Shown: positions 46,851-55,960 of the stretch, piece after piece
Layout of the letters: each line of letters opens with the position of its first letter
Position numbering within the stretch: position 1 is the first letter of the stretch
DNA from: Cellulomonas sp. JH27-2
GTDB lineage: Bacteria > Actinomycetota > Actinomycetes > Actinomycetales > Cellulomonadaceae
Reading direction: 5' to 3'
Length of the DNA stretch: 64,000 nucleotides
NCBI RefSeq assembly: GCF_014837175.1
Contig: NZ_JACYFR010000004.1
Coordinates: 287,437 to 351,436, forward strand
Program-made: the position numbers and the translations under genes
Notes under the pieces: generated by a model
What the model was told of the DNA's origin: nothing
The model's input: only the letters and a program-made list of their open reading frames with translations
Database searches by the model: none

Positions 46851-48104
46851 TCAGTCGCGCGCTGCGACAGGGACGACGATCAGCGCGACGACGGCCACGA
46901 CGGCACCCAGCGCGGTCCCGACGACGCGGTCGACGGCGAGGCCCGTCGGGTCGGAGATCCCGCCGAGCGACGTCATGAGCAGCGCCATCGGCGTGATGGT
47001 CAGCATCGCCAGGCCGTAGTGGCGCATGACGACGATCTCGGTGACCAGCTGGAGCACGACGACGAGCGCTGCCACCGCCGCGAACGGCAGGTGCGCCTCG
47101 AGCAGCGGCCACGCGATCAGGGCACCGACCGCGGTCCCGGCCGCGCGCTGCAGCGCGCGCGTCACGCTGTGCGCGGTGGACGTGCCCTGCAGCGTGGCCG
47201 TCGAGCCCATCACGGCCCACGCGCCGTGGTGGGAGCCGGTCGCGGCGGCGAGCCCGCCGGAGACGAGGCCGGCCCCCAGCACCCGGGCGAGGCCGCGGCG
47301 GTCGGTGCGCGGCAGCTCGACGCGCAGGGTGTCGGCAACCGTGCGACGGGCCGGGAGGGGCGCGGGGATGCGGCCGAGCGTTGTCTCGAGCTCGGCGACG
47401 AGCGCGACCAGGGGAGCCGTGGCACGGGTGCCGCGGGCGTGCGAGGCGTCGTCGGCGAGGACGTCGCGGGCGCGGTCGACGAGCTCGCCCGCGCGCGGGC
47501 TGCCGGCGTCGACCGCGCGTGCTGCTCGTCGGACGGCGACCCGCGCAGGGCCGGCGGGGTAGAGCAGCCAGCCCGAGCAGCACACGGCCCACGCGAAGGC
47601 GGCGCCGACGACGGCCGCCAGCGCGCGGTCCGGGACGTCGCCGAGACCGGGGCCGCCCGCGAATCCGGCGCCGACTGCGAACACGACGATCGTCGCGCCC
47701 GGTGCGCCGGTGCCGAGCGCCGCGCACAGGAACGTCGCACCCGTCGCGACCAGCGCGGCGAGCACCCCGATGCCCGCTCCGCCGACGCCCTCGGCCGCCG
47801 CGACGGTGCTCAGCGTGATGACGGCGACCAGGACGAGCCCCATCGTCGCGAGGAGTCCGGCCCGGCGCCGGTACGGCTCCCAGCGCCCGTAGAGCGAGGC
47901 GAGGGCGCCGAGCGAGGCGAAGCCCGACAGCTCGCGGTGACCGACGGCGACGCAGGCGAGGATCGCGAGGGCCACGGCAGCGGCGCACCGGGCAGCGGCG
48001 GCCAGCGTCGTGTCGGCGCGTGCGGGGCGCAGCGCGTCGCGCAGGTGGGCGGGATCGAGCACGGCGCGAGCGGCGCCGGCGAACGGGGCGAGGGCGGTGG
48101 TCAT
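46851..48104 (-). CDS. FUSC-family membrane protein (aromatic-acid exporter-like)
   Basis: The product is 417 residues from ATG 48104. Two blocks of hydrophobic spans are seen, about residues 38-160 and 275-410, with a soluble linker between, the FUSC layout. Wording such as HRELSGFASLGALASLYGRW and HHGAWAVMGSTATLQGTS is typical. Members export aromatic acids or amphiphiles. It is divergent from a MarR regulator with only 52 bases between, including a near-perfect palindrome, so it is very likely repressed by that regulator and induced by a small aromatic ligand (inferred). Confidence 0.85.
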   Translation of the reverse strand: MTTALAPFAGAARAVLDPAHLRDALRPARADTTLAAAARCAAAVALAILACVAVGHRELSGFASLGALASLYGRWEPYRRRAGLLATMGLVLVAVITLSTVAAAEGVGGAGIGVLAALVATGATFLCAALGTGAPGATIVVFAVGAGFAGGPGLGDVPDRALAAVVGAAFAWAVCCSGWLLYPAGPARVAVRRAARAVDAGSPRAGELVDRARDVLADDASHARGTRATAPLVALVAELETTLGRIPAPLPARRTVADTLRVELPRTDRRGLARVLGAGLVSGGLAAATGSHHGAWAVMGSTATLQGTSTAHSVTRALQRAAGTAVGALIAWPLLEAHLPFAAVAALVVVLQLVTEIVVMRHYGLAMLTITPMALLMTSLGGISDPTGLAVDRVVGTALGAVVAVVALIVVPVAARD

Positions 48105-48115
48105 CGCCGTCGATA

Positions 48116-48135
48116 ATAGTTCACCGGTAAACTAT
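48116..48135. promoter_or_regulatory. MarR-type operator between exporter and regulator
   Basis: TAGTTCACCGGTAAACTA (48117-48134), flanked by A and T, is a near-perfect palindrome centred on ACCGGT, with only the C/A pair off. It lies in an AT-rich patch between the two divergent starts, 12 bases from the exporter ATG and 22 from the regulator ATG, so it can control both. Confidence 0.75.
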
Positions 48136-48156
48136 CGGTGAAGTAGCATCCGCCAC

Positions 48157-48648
48157 ATGGACGTGGTCGACAGGGCTCGGGCGCAGTGGGCGCAGCAGCG
48201 GCCCGACGTGGACACCACCGCCATGGCTGTCGTCGCGCGCGTGCTGCGCATCGCCGCACTGGTGGGCAAGCTGCAGGACGCCGGGCTGGCCAGGCACGGC
48301 CTGACGACGGGGGAGTTCGAGGTGCTTGCCGCGCTCCGCCGAGCCGACAGGCCCCTGCGCGCCAGTGAGGTCGGGACCCTGACCTCCAGCCCCGGTGCGA
48401 CGGTGACCAAGCGCCTGGACCGGCTCGACGCGAGCGGGCTCGTGGAGCGCCGCACGCACGAGCGCGACCGTCGCGGCGTGCTGGTCACGCTGTCCGACGA
48501 GGGCCGCGCGGTCATCGACGAGGTCCTGCCGGAGCACGCCGCCCGCGAGCGCGCGCTGCTCGGGGACCTCGACGACGACGAGCGCGATCGTCTCGCGGGC
48601 CTGCTCGCGCGGGTGCTGGCCGTCGCCGAGGACGGCGTCCCCGACTGA
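48157..48648 (+). CDS. MarR-family transcriptional regulator
   Basis: The product is 163 residues from ATG 48157. The winged helix-turn-helix reads LTTGEFEVLAALRRADRPLR, ASEVGTLTSSPGATVTKRLD and LDASGLVERRTHERDRRGVL, standard MarR with the Asp-Arg-Arg wing. Flanking helices form the dimer. It should bind the palindrome next to its start and repress both itself and the divergent FUSC exporter until a phenolic or similar ligand binds. Confidence 0.94.
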   Translation: MDVVDRARAQWAQQRPDVDTTAMAVVARVLRIAALVGKLQDAGLARHGLTTGEFEVLAALRRADRPLRASEVGTLTSSPGATVTKRLDRLDASGLVERRTHERDRRGVLVTLSDEGRAVIDEVLPEHAARERALLGDLDDDERDRLAGLLARVLAVAEDGVPD

Positions 48649-48670
48649 TCGCGCCGCCGAACCGTCCGGG

Positions 48671-51148
48671 TCAGGACCGGCGTCGTCGGATCAGCAGTGC
48701 GCCTGCGCCGAGGACCAGGAGCACGCCCGCAGCCCAGGCCACGGGGGCGACCGACGCACCCGTGGTCGCGAGATCGCCGGGGGTCGGGGAGGGCGTGGCC
48801 GTCGGAGCAGGGGACGAGGTCGGTGACGGGGTCGGTGAGGCGGTGGGCGTCGGGGTGGGCGTGACGGTCGGCGTCGGCGTCGGCGGGACGACCGGCGGCA
48901 GCACCCGGATCGTCACGGTCGCGCTGTCGCAGAGGACAGGTGTGCCGTCGTCGCAGACGATGACCTCGAACGTGTCCGTCCCGACGAAGCCCGGGTCCGG
49001 CGTGTACGTGTACGTGCCGTCGGACCGGACCGTCGCCGAGCCGTGCGCCGGGTCGCCCGCCGCCGTGACCGTCAGCGTCTGCCCGGCGTCCGGGTCCGAC
49101 GCCTCGACGGTCCCGGACACGGGGACGCCCTCGTGGGTCGTGACGGTGTCGTCCTGCGCGACCGGCGGCTGGTTGGTCGGCGGCTCGACGGTCACGGTCA
49201 CGGTCGCGCTCGCGCAGATCGTCGGGTCCTGCGGGGAGCAGATCTGGTAGTCGAAGGTGTCGACGCCCTCGAAGCCGTCGTCGGGCGTGTACGTGACCTC
49301 GCCGTCGCTCCCGACGCTCACCGTGCCGTGCTGCGGCTGGGCCGTGATCACGGGCGCGCTGACCGTGCCGCGGTCGTTGTCGCGGACGGGGATCGTCACC
49401 GGCGTGCCGGGCGGTGTGGTCGCGGCGTCGTCGCGCGCCACGGGCAGGACGTGCACCGTCACGGTGCCCGTGTCGCACCGGCTGGGGATCCCGTTGTCGC
49501 AGACCTGGTAGGTGAACGTGTCCGTGCCGGTGAAGCCGCGCTCCGGCAGGTACACGCTGACACCGTCCGGCCGGACGATCCCCCTGCCGTGCTCGGGACC
49601 GTCGACGATCGAGTAGGTGAGCTGCTGGTTCGTGTCCGGGTCGGTCGCCTGCAGGACGCCGTTGACGGGGATGTCGACCTTGGTCGTCACGGTCGCGTCC
49701 GGCGCGACGGGCGGGTTGTTGTCCGGGATGGTCGGGATGACGATCGTGCGGACCGTGGCGGACGGCGAGCGGCCGTCGTTGTTGGCCGGCTCGGGGTCGA
49801 ACGTCGAGGTGGTGCCGGACACCGTGTCGGTGAGGACGCCGGTGGCGGGCGCGGTGCCGCTGACCGTCAGGGTCTCGGAGTCGCCGGCGGCCAGCGTGCC
49901 CAGCTCCCAGGTGACGTCGCTCGCGCCGACGACACCCGGTGCCGAGGCCACGGGGTCGACGAGGTTGGCCGGGTAGGCGTCCGTGACGACCACGTCGTCG
50001 GCGTCGTCGGGCCCGTCGTTGCTGACGGTGATCGTGTACGCGATGGGGTCGCCCGGGCGGACGAAGGCCGGCCCGGTCTTGGCGACCACCAGATCCGCGG
50101 ACGCGTCGGTCGGCACCGGCGGCGTCGCGCAGGACTCCGGCGCGTACCCGTCGTCGGGCGGCGTCACCGTGCCCGCGACCGTGTTGACGACGCCGCCGGT
50201 GCTCAGGTCGAAGATCGGCCCCGTCGGCGTCGTGTCGTCCACGACGATCGGCTCGGCCGACGAGCCGCCGGTGAAGTCGCCCTGGTTCTCTGTGTTCCCG
50301 GTGAAGCGGTACTGACCGAACCCGGTGACGTCGCCGTCGTTGCGCAGCCCCGCGCCGGTCGTGATGCCCGGGGTGGTCTGCGACCAGTCGGAGTTGTTGG
50401 TGAGGTCGCCGTTGATGACCACGGACCCGGTGTTCGTCGCCGAGCCGTCGTTGATCAGCGACGACTCGGCCCGGAGCACGCACGCGTTGGTCAGCGTCGC
50501 AGCGGAGTTGATCTCCACCTGGCCCGTGGTGATGAGCACGCCGGTGTTGGCGACCTCGCCGTTGGCGGCGAACGAGCCGGCGATCCGCAGCAGACCCGAG
50601 TTGTCGACAGACGTCCCGGTGTTCAGCTCGAGCGAGCGGAAGTTCGCGGTGCCCGCGTTGGAGAACGACGTGCCCGCCGACAGCGTCGCCTCGGAGTTGT
50701 CGTTCCAGATGCCGCCTGCGCGGTTCACCAGGACCGCGGCACCGTTCGTGTTGATGCCGGAGGGGATCGTCACCGTCCCGGAGCTGTCCAGCACGAACCC
50801 GGTGTTCGTGCTCAGCCCGGGGAGAGTCACCGTGCCCTGGCTCAGGACGTGCCCGGCCGCGTTGTTCATGTACGCGGGCTGGAACGTGGCGCCGTCCTCG
50901 ACGCAGACCACGGCGCCCTCGTCGAACGAGTTGAGCCCGCCCGTGTACGTGCCGCCCGCGAGCAGCGCGACGTCACCCGCGTGCAGGCTCGCCGACGCGT
51001 CCGACGACGCGTTCAGCGTGATCGTCGGGGACGCGCACTCGGACGCGTAGTCCTGGGTCCGTGCCGCGGACGCCGGAGGCACGAGGCCGAGCGCGAGGAG
51101 GGCGGCGATGGCGCCGGCGGCCCCGGCTCGATGGATCAGATGCTGCAC
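48671..51148 (-). CDS. Large surface protein with DUF11 and cadherin-like repeats and a LAxTG sorting signal
   Basis: The product is 825 residues from GTG 51148. A signal peptide (LALGLVPPASA-A) leads to a beta-rich adhesin-like N-terminal domain of about 300 residues. A DUF11-type domain follows (ADLVVAKTGPAFVRPGDPIA), then three Ig/cadherin-like repeats, each opening with NxPPVAxD or VARDDAATT and ending GTDTFTYQVCDNG-like. A Thr/Pro spacer precedes the C-terminal DLATTG, a hydrophobic span and RRRRS. LATTG matches the LAxTG signal of class E sortases, so the protein should be covalently attached to the cell wall. The role (adhesion, matrix) is inferred. No sortase gene is in the window. 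Confidence 0.88.
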   Translation of the reverse strand: MQHLIHRAGAAGAIAALLALGLVPPASAARTQDYASECASPTITLNASSDASASLHAGDVALLAGGTYTGGLNSFDEGAVVCVEDGATFQPAYMNNAAGHVLSQGTVTLPGLSTNTGFVLDSSGTVTIPSGINTNGAAVLVNRAGGIWNDNSEATLSAGTSFSNAGTANFRSLELNTGTSVDNSGLLRIAGSFAANGEVANTGVLITTGQVEINSAATLTNACVLRAESSLINDGSATNTGSVVINGDLTNNSDWSQTTPGITTGAGLRNDGDVTGFGQYRFTGNTENQGDFTGGSSAEPIVVDDTTPTGPIFDLSTGGVVNTVAGTVTPPDDGYAPESCATPPVPTDASADLVVAKTGPAFVRPGDPIAYTITVSNDGPDDADDVVVTDAYPANLVDPVASAPGVVGASDVTWELGTLAAGDSETLTVSGTAPATGVLTDTVSGTTSTFDPEPANNDGRSPSATVRTIVIPTIPDNNPPVAPDATVTTKVDIPVNGVLQATDPDTNQQLTYSIVDGPEHGRGIVRPDGVSVYLPERGFTGTDTFTYQVCDNGIPSRCDTGTVTVHVLPVARDDAATTPPGTPVTIPVRDNDRGTVSAPVITAQPQHGTVSVGSDGEVTYTPDDGFEGVDTFDYQICSPQDPTICASATVTVTVEPPTNQPPVAQDDTVTTHEGVPVSGTVEASDPDAGQTLTVTAAGDPAHGSATVRSDGTYTYTPDPGFVGTDTFEVIVCDDGTPVLCDSATVTIRVLPPVVPPTPTPTVTPTPTPTASPTPSPTSSPAPTATPSPTPGDLATTGASVAPVAWAAGVLLVLGAGALLIRRRRS

Positions 51149-51207
51149 TGTTCCCTCACGTCGATCGGCCCCTGCACGCCGTGACCCTACCGTTTCGACC
51201 TGCGTGT

Positions 51208-51248
51208 CGGGATCACCCGGATGGTCCGGGGGACCGGGATCACCCGGA
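51208..51248. repeat. 14-bp direct repeat upstream of the surface-protein gene
   Basis: CGGGATCACCCGGA occurs at 51208-51221 and 51235-51248, 27 bases apart, about 60-100 bases before the surface-protein start. The unit is partly palindromic, so it may be a pair of regulator sites. Confidence 0.5.
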
Positions 51249-51316
51249 CGGACCGCACGCGTCCGCTCAGAAGCGCACCGGGCGCGATTCTGAGCGCGCG
51301 GCGGCGCGCCGCGCTC

Positions 51317-52555
51317 TCAGCCGGCGGGCGCCGCGAGAGTCCGACGCGACCCGACGACGATCGCCACCAGAAGCAGCCCCGCGACGGCATACGCGAGCCG
51401 GGCGTTCGTCACCTGGGCGAGCGCACCCACCGCGATCCCGGTGACGGGGTTCATGCCCGGCAGCGCCATCGTCCACGCGCCCATGACCCGTCCGCGCATG
51501 GCGGCGTCGGTCCGCAGCTGCACGAGCGTGTTCGCGGCGGCGATCATCCAGATCGACAGGAACCCGATCCCGGCCATGCCGACGAACAGCAGCGGGACCG
51601 TGGGGGAGCAGGCGGTCAGGATCATCAGCGCGCCGGTCCCGCCGGCGAGCAGGCCGACCTGCCGGCTCGTCGGCGCGTCCGTGCGCGCGGCCAGCAGCGC
51701 GCCGGGCACGGCACCCACGCCGAACACCGCGAGCAGGGCGCCGTACCCGCCGCTGCCGAGGTGGAACTCGCGCGTCGTCAGCACGGGCATGAGGACCCCG
51801 AAGTTGAAGATGATCCCGGACGCCGCCGCGATGAGCAGGCACGACCGGATCAGTGGCACCGACCACGCGTACCGCAAGCCGGCCCGGGCGGCGCCGCGCT
51901 CCCGCGGGCGGGGAGCCGGCGCGTCCCGCTTCGCCGGCCGCTGCACCAGCAGCACCGCGAGCGGGACCAGGAACGTCACCGCGTTGAGCAGGATGCAGGG
52001 CCCGGCGCCCCAGACGACGAGCACGACGGCACCCGCCGCGGGTCCGACGACGCGTGACGTGTTCAGGATGACCTCGTACAGGCTGACGGCGCTGGCCAGC
52101 CGCTCCCGCCCCACGAGGTCCAGGACGTACACCTGACGAGCGGGCCCGTCGACGGCCATGACCATCCCGCCGGCGGCCGAGAACGCGAGGATCAACCAGT
52201 AGCCGGCGGCGTCGGCCTCGACGAAGAGGTACAGCGCGACCCCGAGCACGGCCAGGACCGCCTGGGTCCAGATGAGGATCCTCCGCCGGTCGTAGCGGTC
52301 GACGACCGACCCGCCGACCGCGCCCAGCAGCAGCACCGGCAGCATCGTCGCGACCGTCAGGCCGCCCAGCGCGACCGCGCTGTCGGTCATCTGCAGCACC
52401 AGCCACGCCGTCGCGACGGCCTGCGTCATGCCGCCCGACGCGGACACGACCTGGCTGACGAACCACCACCGGAACGGGCGATCGGCGAGCGACGCGAACG
52501 GTGAGGGTCGCGGCGAGGGCGGGGCGTCCGGCGGCGGGCCTTGGTGGTGCGTCAC
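51317..52555 (-). CDS. MFS transporter (EntS/MFS_3-like)
   Basis: The product is 412 residues from GTG 52555. About 12 spans are expected. The first is PFRWWFVSQVVSASGG. The A-motif region is GGSVVDRYDRRRILIWTQAV, the standard MFS loop 2-3, followed by AVDGPARQVYVLDLVGRERL. The overall pattern is that of MFS_3 (enterobactin exporter-like) or macrolide efflux proteins. It moves a small molecule out of the cell at the cost of the proton gradient; the substrate cannot be read. It stands alone between two secreted-protein genes. Confidence 0.9.
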   Translation of the reverse strand: MTHHQGPPPDAPPSPRPSPFASLADRPFRWWFVSQVVSASGGMTQAVATAWLVLQMTDSAVALGGLTVATMLPVLLLGAVGGSVVDRYDRRRILIWTQAVLAVLGVALYLFVEADAAGYWLILAFSAAGGMVMAVDGPARQVYVLDLVGRERLASAVSLYEVILNTSRVVGPAAGAVVLVVWGAGPCILLNAVTFLVPLAVLLVQRPAKRDAPAPRPRERGAARAGLRYAWSVPLIRSCLLIAAASGIIFNFGVLMPVLTTREFHLGSGGYGALLAVFGVGAVPGALLAARTDAPTSRQVGLLAGGTGALMILTACSPTVPLLFVGMAGIGFLSIWMIAAANTLVQLRTDAAMRGRVMGAWTMALPGMNPVTGIAVGALAQVTNARLAYAVAGLLLVAIVVGSRRTLAAPAG

Positions 52556-52707
52556 GCGTGCTGGCCTCGTCTCACGTGGTGCAGGGTGCCGGGGCAGCCT
52601 AGGTGCGATGCGTGGACGGTCGCGACGTGATTGCCTTGGCGCGCGGGCACCGCCCCGTTTCTTCGGCGCTCATCCGCACAGCAGCTCACCGCACAGCAAG
52701 GAGCAGC

Positions 52708-53199
52708 ATGACCCTCAGAACCGCGCGCACCCGGGGGGTCGTGGTCCGCCTGTGCATCCTCCTGCTCGCCGTCTCGCTCTCGGGATGCGGGGCGATCGGG
52801 AGCCTCCGCGGCGAGGACTCGCGCGACTCTTCGACGTTCGAGCTGCAGGACCTCTACGACGCGGTCACGGCGGCGGACGATCGAGTCACTCGTGCATCCG
52901 CGATCGTGAGCACCTCGGGCTTCTCACGCACGCTCTCGCTGGTGGTGATCATCGACGGGGAGCAGACGGTCTCGACGTCGACCCTCACGGCGATCCTCGT
53001 CGCTGCGCGCGATACGACGCCCGACAAGATCGCGACGATCTCGGTGATGGCGCGCGAGGCGACCGAGGAGGAGAGGATCATGGATCTCTCGGACGCCGTC
53101 GCCGGCCTGCCACCCGACGTGACGCCGATCGGGGCCGTGACGATGACACGGACGGACCTGGACAAGCTCTCGCCCGTCGCGCCATCGGGCTCGGAATGA
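52708..53199 (+). CDS. Small lipoprotein of unknown function
   Basis: The product is 163 residues from ATG 52708 behind CAAGGAGCAGC. The signal peptide ends in the lipobox LSGC with Cys27, so it should be lipid-anchored on the outer face of the membrane. The rest is about 135 residues of alpha/beta character (LVVIIDGEQTVSTSTLTAIL, AREATEEERIMDLSDAVAGL) without known motif. It lies 41 bases before tRNA-Gly on the opposite strand. Confidence 0.78.
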   Translation: MTLRTARTRGVVVRLCILLLAVSLSGCGAIGSLRGEDSRDSSTFELQDLYDAVTAADDRVTRASAIVSTSGFSRTLSLVVIIDGEQTVSTSTLTAILVAARDTTPDKIATISVMAREATEEERIMDLSDAVAGLPPDVTPIGAVTMTRTDLDKLSPVAPSGSE

Positions 53200-53240
53200 C
53201 GGTCCGGCAGCCGCCGGAGCTGCGGTGATGGGAGGGAGGG

Positions 53241-53311
53241 AGCGGACGACGGGAATCGAACCCGCGTAATCAGTTTGGAAGACTGAGGCTCTACCATTGA
53301 GCTACGTCCGC
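53241..53311 (-). tRNA. tRNA-Gly (anticodon TCC)
   Basis: The 71-base cloverleaf on the minus strand has acceptor GCGGACG/CGTCCGC, D arm GCTC/GAGC and T loop GGTTCGATTCC. The anticodon loop CTTCCAA carries TCC. No encoded CCA. Confidence 0.95.
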
Positions 53312-53472
53312 ACAGGTCCCGACGACGTGGCCGCCGCGACTGCGGCACCTAGGTTACCGGGTGCGCAGGGCGTTCCCGTCCACGGCGGGCATCCGGACGA
53401 CGAAGACGGGGGACAGCCCCCGCAGATGTGGGGACCGCCCCACAGACCGCGCGCCGGCGCGTGCCCAGGATG

Positions 53473-53507
53473 GATCAGGTCCGGACGAGCTCCGTGCGGA
53501 CCTGATC
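53473..53507. promoter_or_regulatory. 11-bp inverted repeat upstream of the MMPL gene
   Basis: GATCAGGTCCG (53473-53483) and CGGACCTGATC (53497-53507) are exact complements 13 bases apart, 38 bases before the MMPL start. It could be a TetR-type operator or a hairpin in the leader. A further GATCACCGATCAG follows at once. Confidence 0.5.
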
Positions 53508-53544
53508 ACCGATCAGCGGATCGAGTCCGGACGGACACCGCCCC

Positions 53545-55734
53545 ATGACGCAGACCACCGTGGCCACGCCGGCCGCCGCACGAGCCCCACGCCCTGGTGA
53601 GGAACACCTGTCCCGCACCACGAAGGTCGCGATGTGGAGCGCGACCCACCGCTGGACCGCGATCGGCCTGTGGGCCGTCCTCATCGTGGCCCTCACCTCG
53701 ATCTCGGCGTTCGTCGCGCCGAAGCAGGCCACGAGCCTCGACCTGGGGGTGGGGGAGTCGGGGCAGGCGGCGCAGGTCGCCGCCGACGCCGGGTATCCCG
53801 CGCCCGTCGTCGAGAACGTCCTGGTCACCGCGCGGACGGGCGCGTTGGAGGCGCAGGCGGCCGACGATGTCGCGCGCGAGCTCGCCGCCCAGCTCGGGGC
53901 GTTGCACGAGGTCGCGGACGTCGCCGCTCCCGTGACCTCGGCCGACGGTGACGCCGTCCTGATCCAGGTCACCATGGCGGGCGACGAGGATGCCGCGGCC
54001 GACGGCGTCACGGCGCTCGAGGACGTCGTCGCGGGCGTCCAGGACGAGCACGCGGACCTTCGCGTCGAGGAGACCGGGCCGGCGTCGGTGAACGGCGAGC
54101 TGAACGACTGGCTCGGCACCCAGCTGGGCAAGGCAACGACGTTGAGCGTCCCGCTGACGCTCATCATCCTGCTGGTCGTCTTCGGGGCGCTGGTCATGGC
54201 CACCGTCCCCGTGGTGCTGGGCCTCTCGTCGGTCGCGGCCGGGCTCGGCCTGTGGGCGCTCGCGTCGCAGGTGCTGCCCGACCCGGGCACGGTGACCGAC
54301 CTGCTGGTGCTCGTCGGGATGGCCGTCGGGGTCGACTACTCGCTGTTCTACCTGCGCCGGTTCCGGGAGGAGAAGCGCCGCGCGGGGACCGCCCCCGGGC
54401 ACGGCGACGTGGACGCGATCCGCGTCGCGGCGCAGACGGCTGGGCACTCGATCGTCGTGTCGGGCTTCGCCGTGGTGCTGTCCATGGCCGGGCTGTTCCT
54501 GGCGGGTGACTCGTCGTTCTCCGCGATGGCGGTCGGCGCGATCCTTGTCGTGCTGGTCGCACTGGTCTCGTCGGTGACGGTGCTGCCCGCGCTGCTGTCC
54601 GTGCTCGGCCGCTGGTCCGAGCGTCCGCGGGTGCCCGTCCTGTGGCGGCTGAGCGGCGGCCGGCCGCGGCTCGTGCCGGCGATGCTCCGGCCGATCCTCG
54701 CCCGACCCGTCGCGGCCACGCTCGTCGCGGTCGCCGCCCTGCTCGCGCTCGCCGCGCCCGTCGTCGGGATCTCCCTGGCCGAGGACTCGACCGACGACCT
54801 GCCCGCGACCCTGTCCACCGTCCAGGCCTACGACCGGCTCGTGCAGGAGTTCCCGCAGGGTGCGCCCGCGGACGTCGTCGTCGCGCAGGTGGCGCCGGGG
54901 GACGAAGCCGCGCTGCGCACCCAGGTCGACGCGCTCGCGGCGGCAGTCGCCGAGGACCCGCAGACCTTTGCCGGGTCGGGGGACCCGTGGTTCTCGGCCG
55001 ACGGTCGCACGGCCGTCGTCGACGTCGTGGCCGCCGGGAGCGCAGACGCCCAGGCGCACGCGTCCGTGACCGCCTTGCGCGAGACCGTCGTGCCGCAGAC
55101 CGTGGGCTCGATCGACGACAGCAGCGCGTACGTCGGGGGCGACACGGCGTCCGGGATGGACTACGCCGCCAACCTGCGCCACGCGACGCCGCTCGTCGCG
55201 GCCGGCGTCTTCGCACTGACCTTCCTGGTGATGCTCGTCGCCTTCCGCTCGGTGGCCGTGGCGGGGCTGACCGTCGCCCTGAACGCCCTGTCGATGGTGG
55301 CGACGTTCGGGATCCTGACCGCGATCTTCCAGGGGAGCTGGGCGCAGGACGCGCTCGACTTCACCTCGACCGGGCACGTGGTCTCGTGGGTGCCGATGCT
55401 GCTGTTCGTCGTGCTGTCCGGGCTGTCGCTCGACTACCACGTGTTCGTGGTCAGCCGGATCCGCGAGAACGTCCGCCGCGGACTGCCGGCGCGGGAAGCG
55501 ATCCTCGACGGCGTGTCCGGCACGGCCGGGACGATCACCAGCGCGGCTGCCGTCATGGTCGGGGTGTTCTCGCTGTTCGGCGTGCTCGGGTTCATCGACC
55601 TGAAGCAGTTCGGGGTCGGGCTCGTCGTCGGGGTCCTGCTGGACGCGACCGTGATCCGGCTGGTCGTCCTGCCTGCGACGATGATGCTGGTGCGGCGTCG
55701 GCTGTGGTGGCCGGGCCTGCGCGCAGCGCGCTGA
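53545..55734 (+). CDS. MMPL-family RND transporter
   Basis: The product is 729 residues from ATG 53545. There is one span near 33-55, a large outer loop, then five spans at about 195-360, a second outer loop and five more spans at about 550-715. The first half has GMAVGVDYSLFYLRRFREEK and the second GLSLDYHVFVVSRIRENVRRG, the paired Asp-Tyr proton-relay motifs of MMPL proteins. It exports lipids, lipid-linked molecules or drugs using the proton gradient. It starts 38 bases after an inverted repeat that may be its operator; no regulator gene is adjacent. Confidence 0.92.
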   Translation: MTQTTVATPAAARAPRPGEEHLSRTTKVAMWSATHRWTAIGLWAVLIVALTSISAFVAPKQATSLDLGVGESGQAAQVAADAGYPAPVVENVLVTARTGALEAQAADDVARELAAQLGALHEVADVAAPVTSADGDAVLIQVTMAGDEDAAADGVTALEDVVAGVQDEHADLRVEETGPASVNGELNDWLGTQLGKATTLSVPLTLIILLVVFGALVMATVPVVLGLSSVAAGLGLWALASQVLPDPGTVTDLLVLVGMAVGVDYSLFYLRRFREEKRRAGTAPGHGDVDAIRVAAQTAGHSIVVSGFAVVLSMAGLFLAGDSSFSAMAVGAILVVLVALVSSVTVLPALLSVLGRWSERPRVPVLWRLSGGRPRLVPAMLRPILARPVAATLVAVAALLALAAPVVGISLAEDSTDDLPATLSTVQAYDRLVQEFPQGAPADVVVAQVAPGDEAALRTQVDALAAAVAEDPQTFAGSGDPWFSADGRTAVVDVVAAGSADAQAHASVTALRETVVPQTVGSIDDSSAYVGGDTASGMDYAANLRHATPLVAAGVFALTFLVMLVAFRSVAVAGLTVALNALSMVATFGILTAIFQGSWAQDALDFTSTGHVVSWVPMLLFVVLSGLSLDYHVFVVSRIRENVRRGLPAREAILDGVSGTAGTITSAAAVMVGVFSLFGVLGFIDLKQFGVGLVVGVLLDATVIRLVVLPATMMLVRRRLWWPGLRAAR

Positions 55735-55803
55735 TCGACGCCCCGTCCTCGGCCGGTACGATGCGCAGGCAGCGCACTGCCGGTCGAGGGCGGGTGCGTG
55801 GCA

Positions 55804-55877
55804 CGGGATGTGGCGCAGGTTGGTAGCGCGTCCGCTTTGGGAGCGGAAGGTCGTGGGTTCGAATCCCGCCATCCCGA
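55804..55877 (+). tRNA. tRNA-Pro (anticodon TGG)
   Basis: The 74-base cloverleaf on the plus strand has acceptor CGGGATG/CATCCCG and T loop GGTTCGAATCC. The anticodon stem TCCGC/GCGGA frames loop TTTGGGA, with TGG at its centre. No encoded CCA. Confidence 0.95.
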
Positions 55878-55960
55878 CGTGCGGTCCGACGAGGCCCCGC
55901 CGCCGGATCATGCACGGACGCTGGTGGTCTGCTCGGCCGCGGCGTCAGGCGGGACGGACG

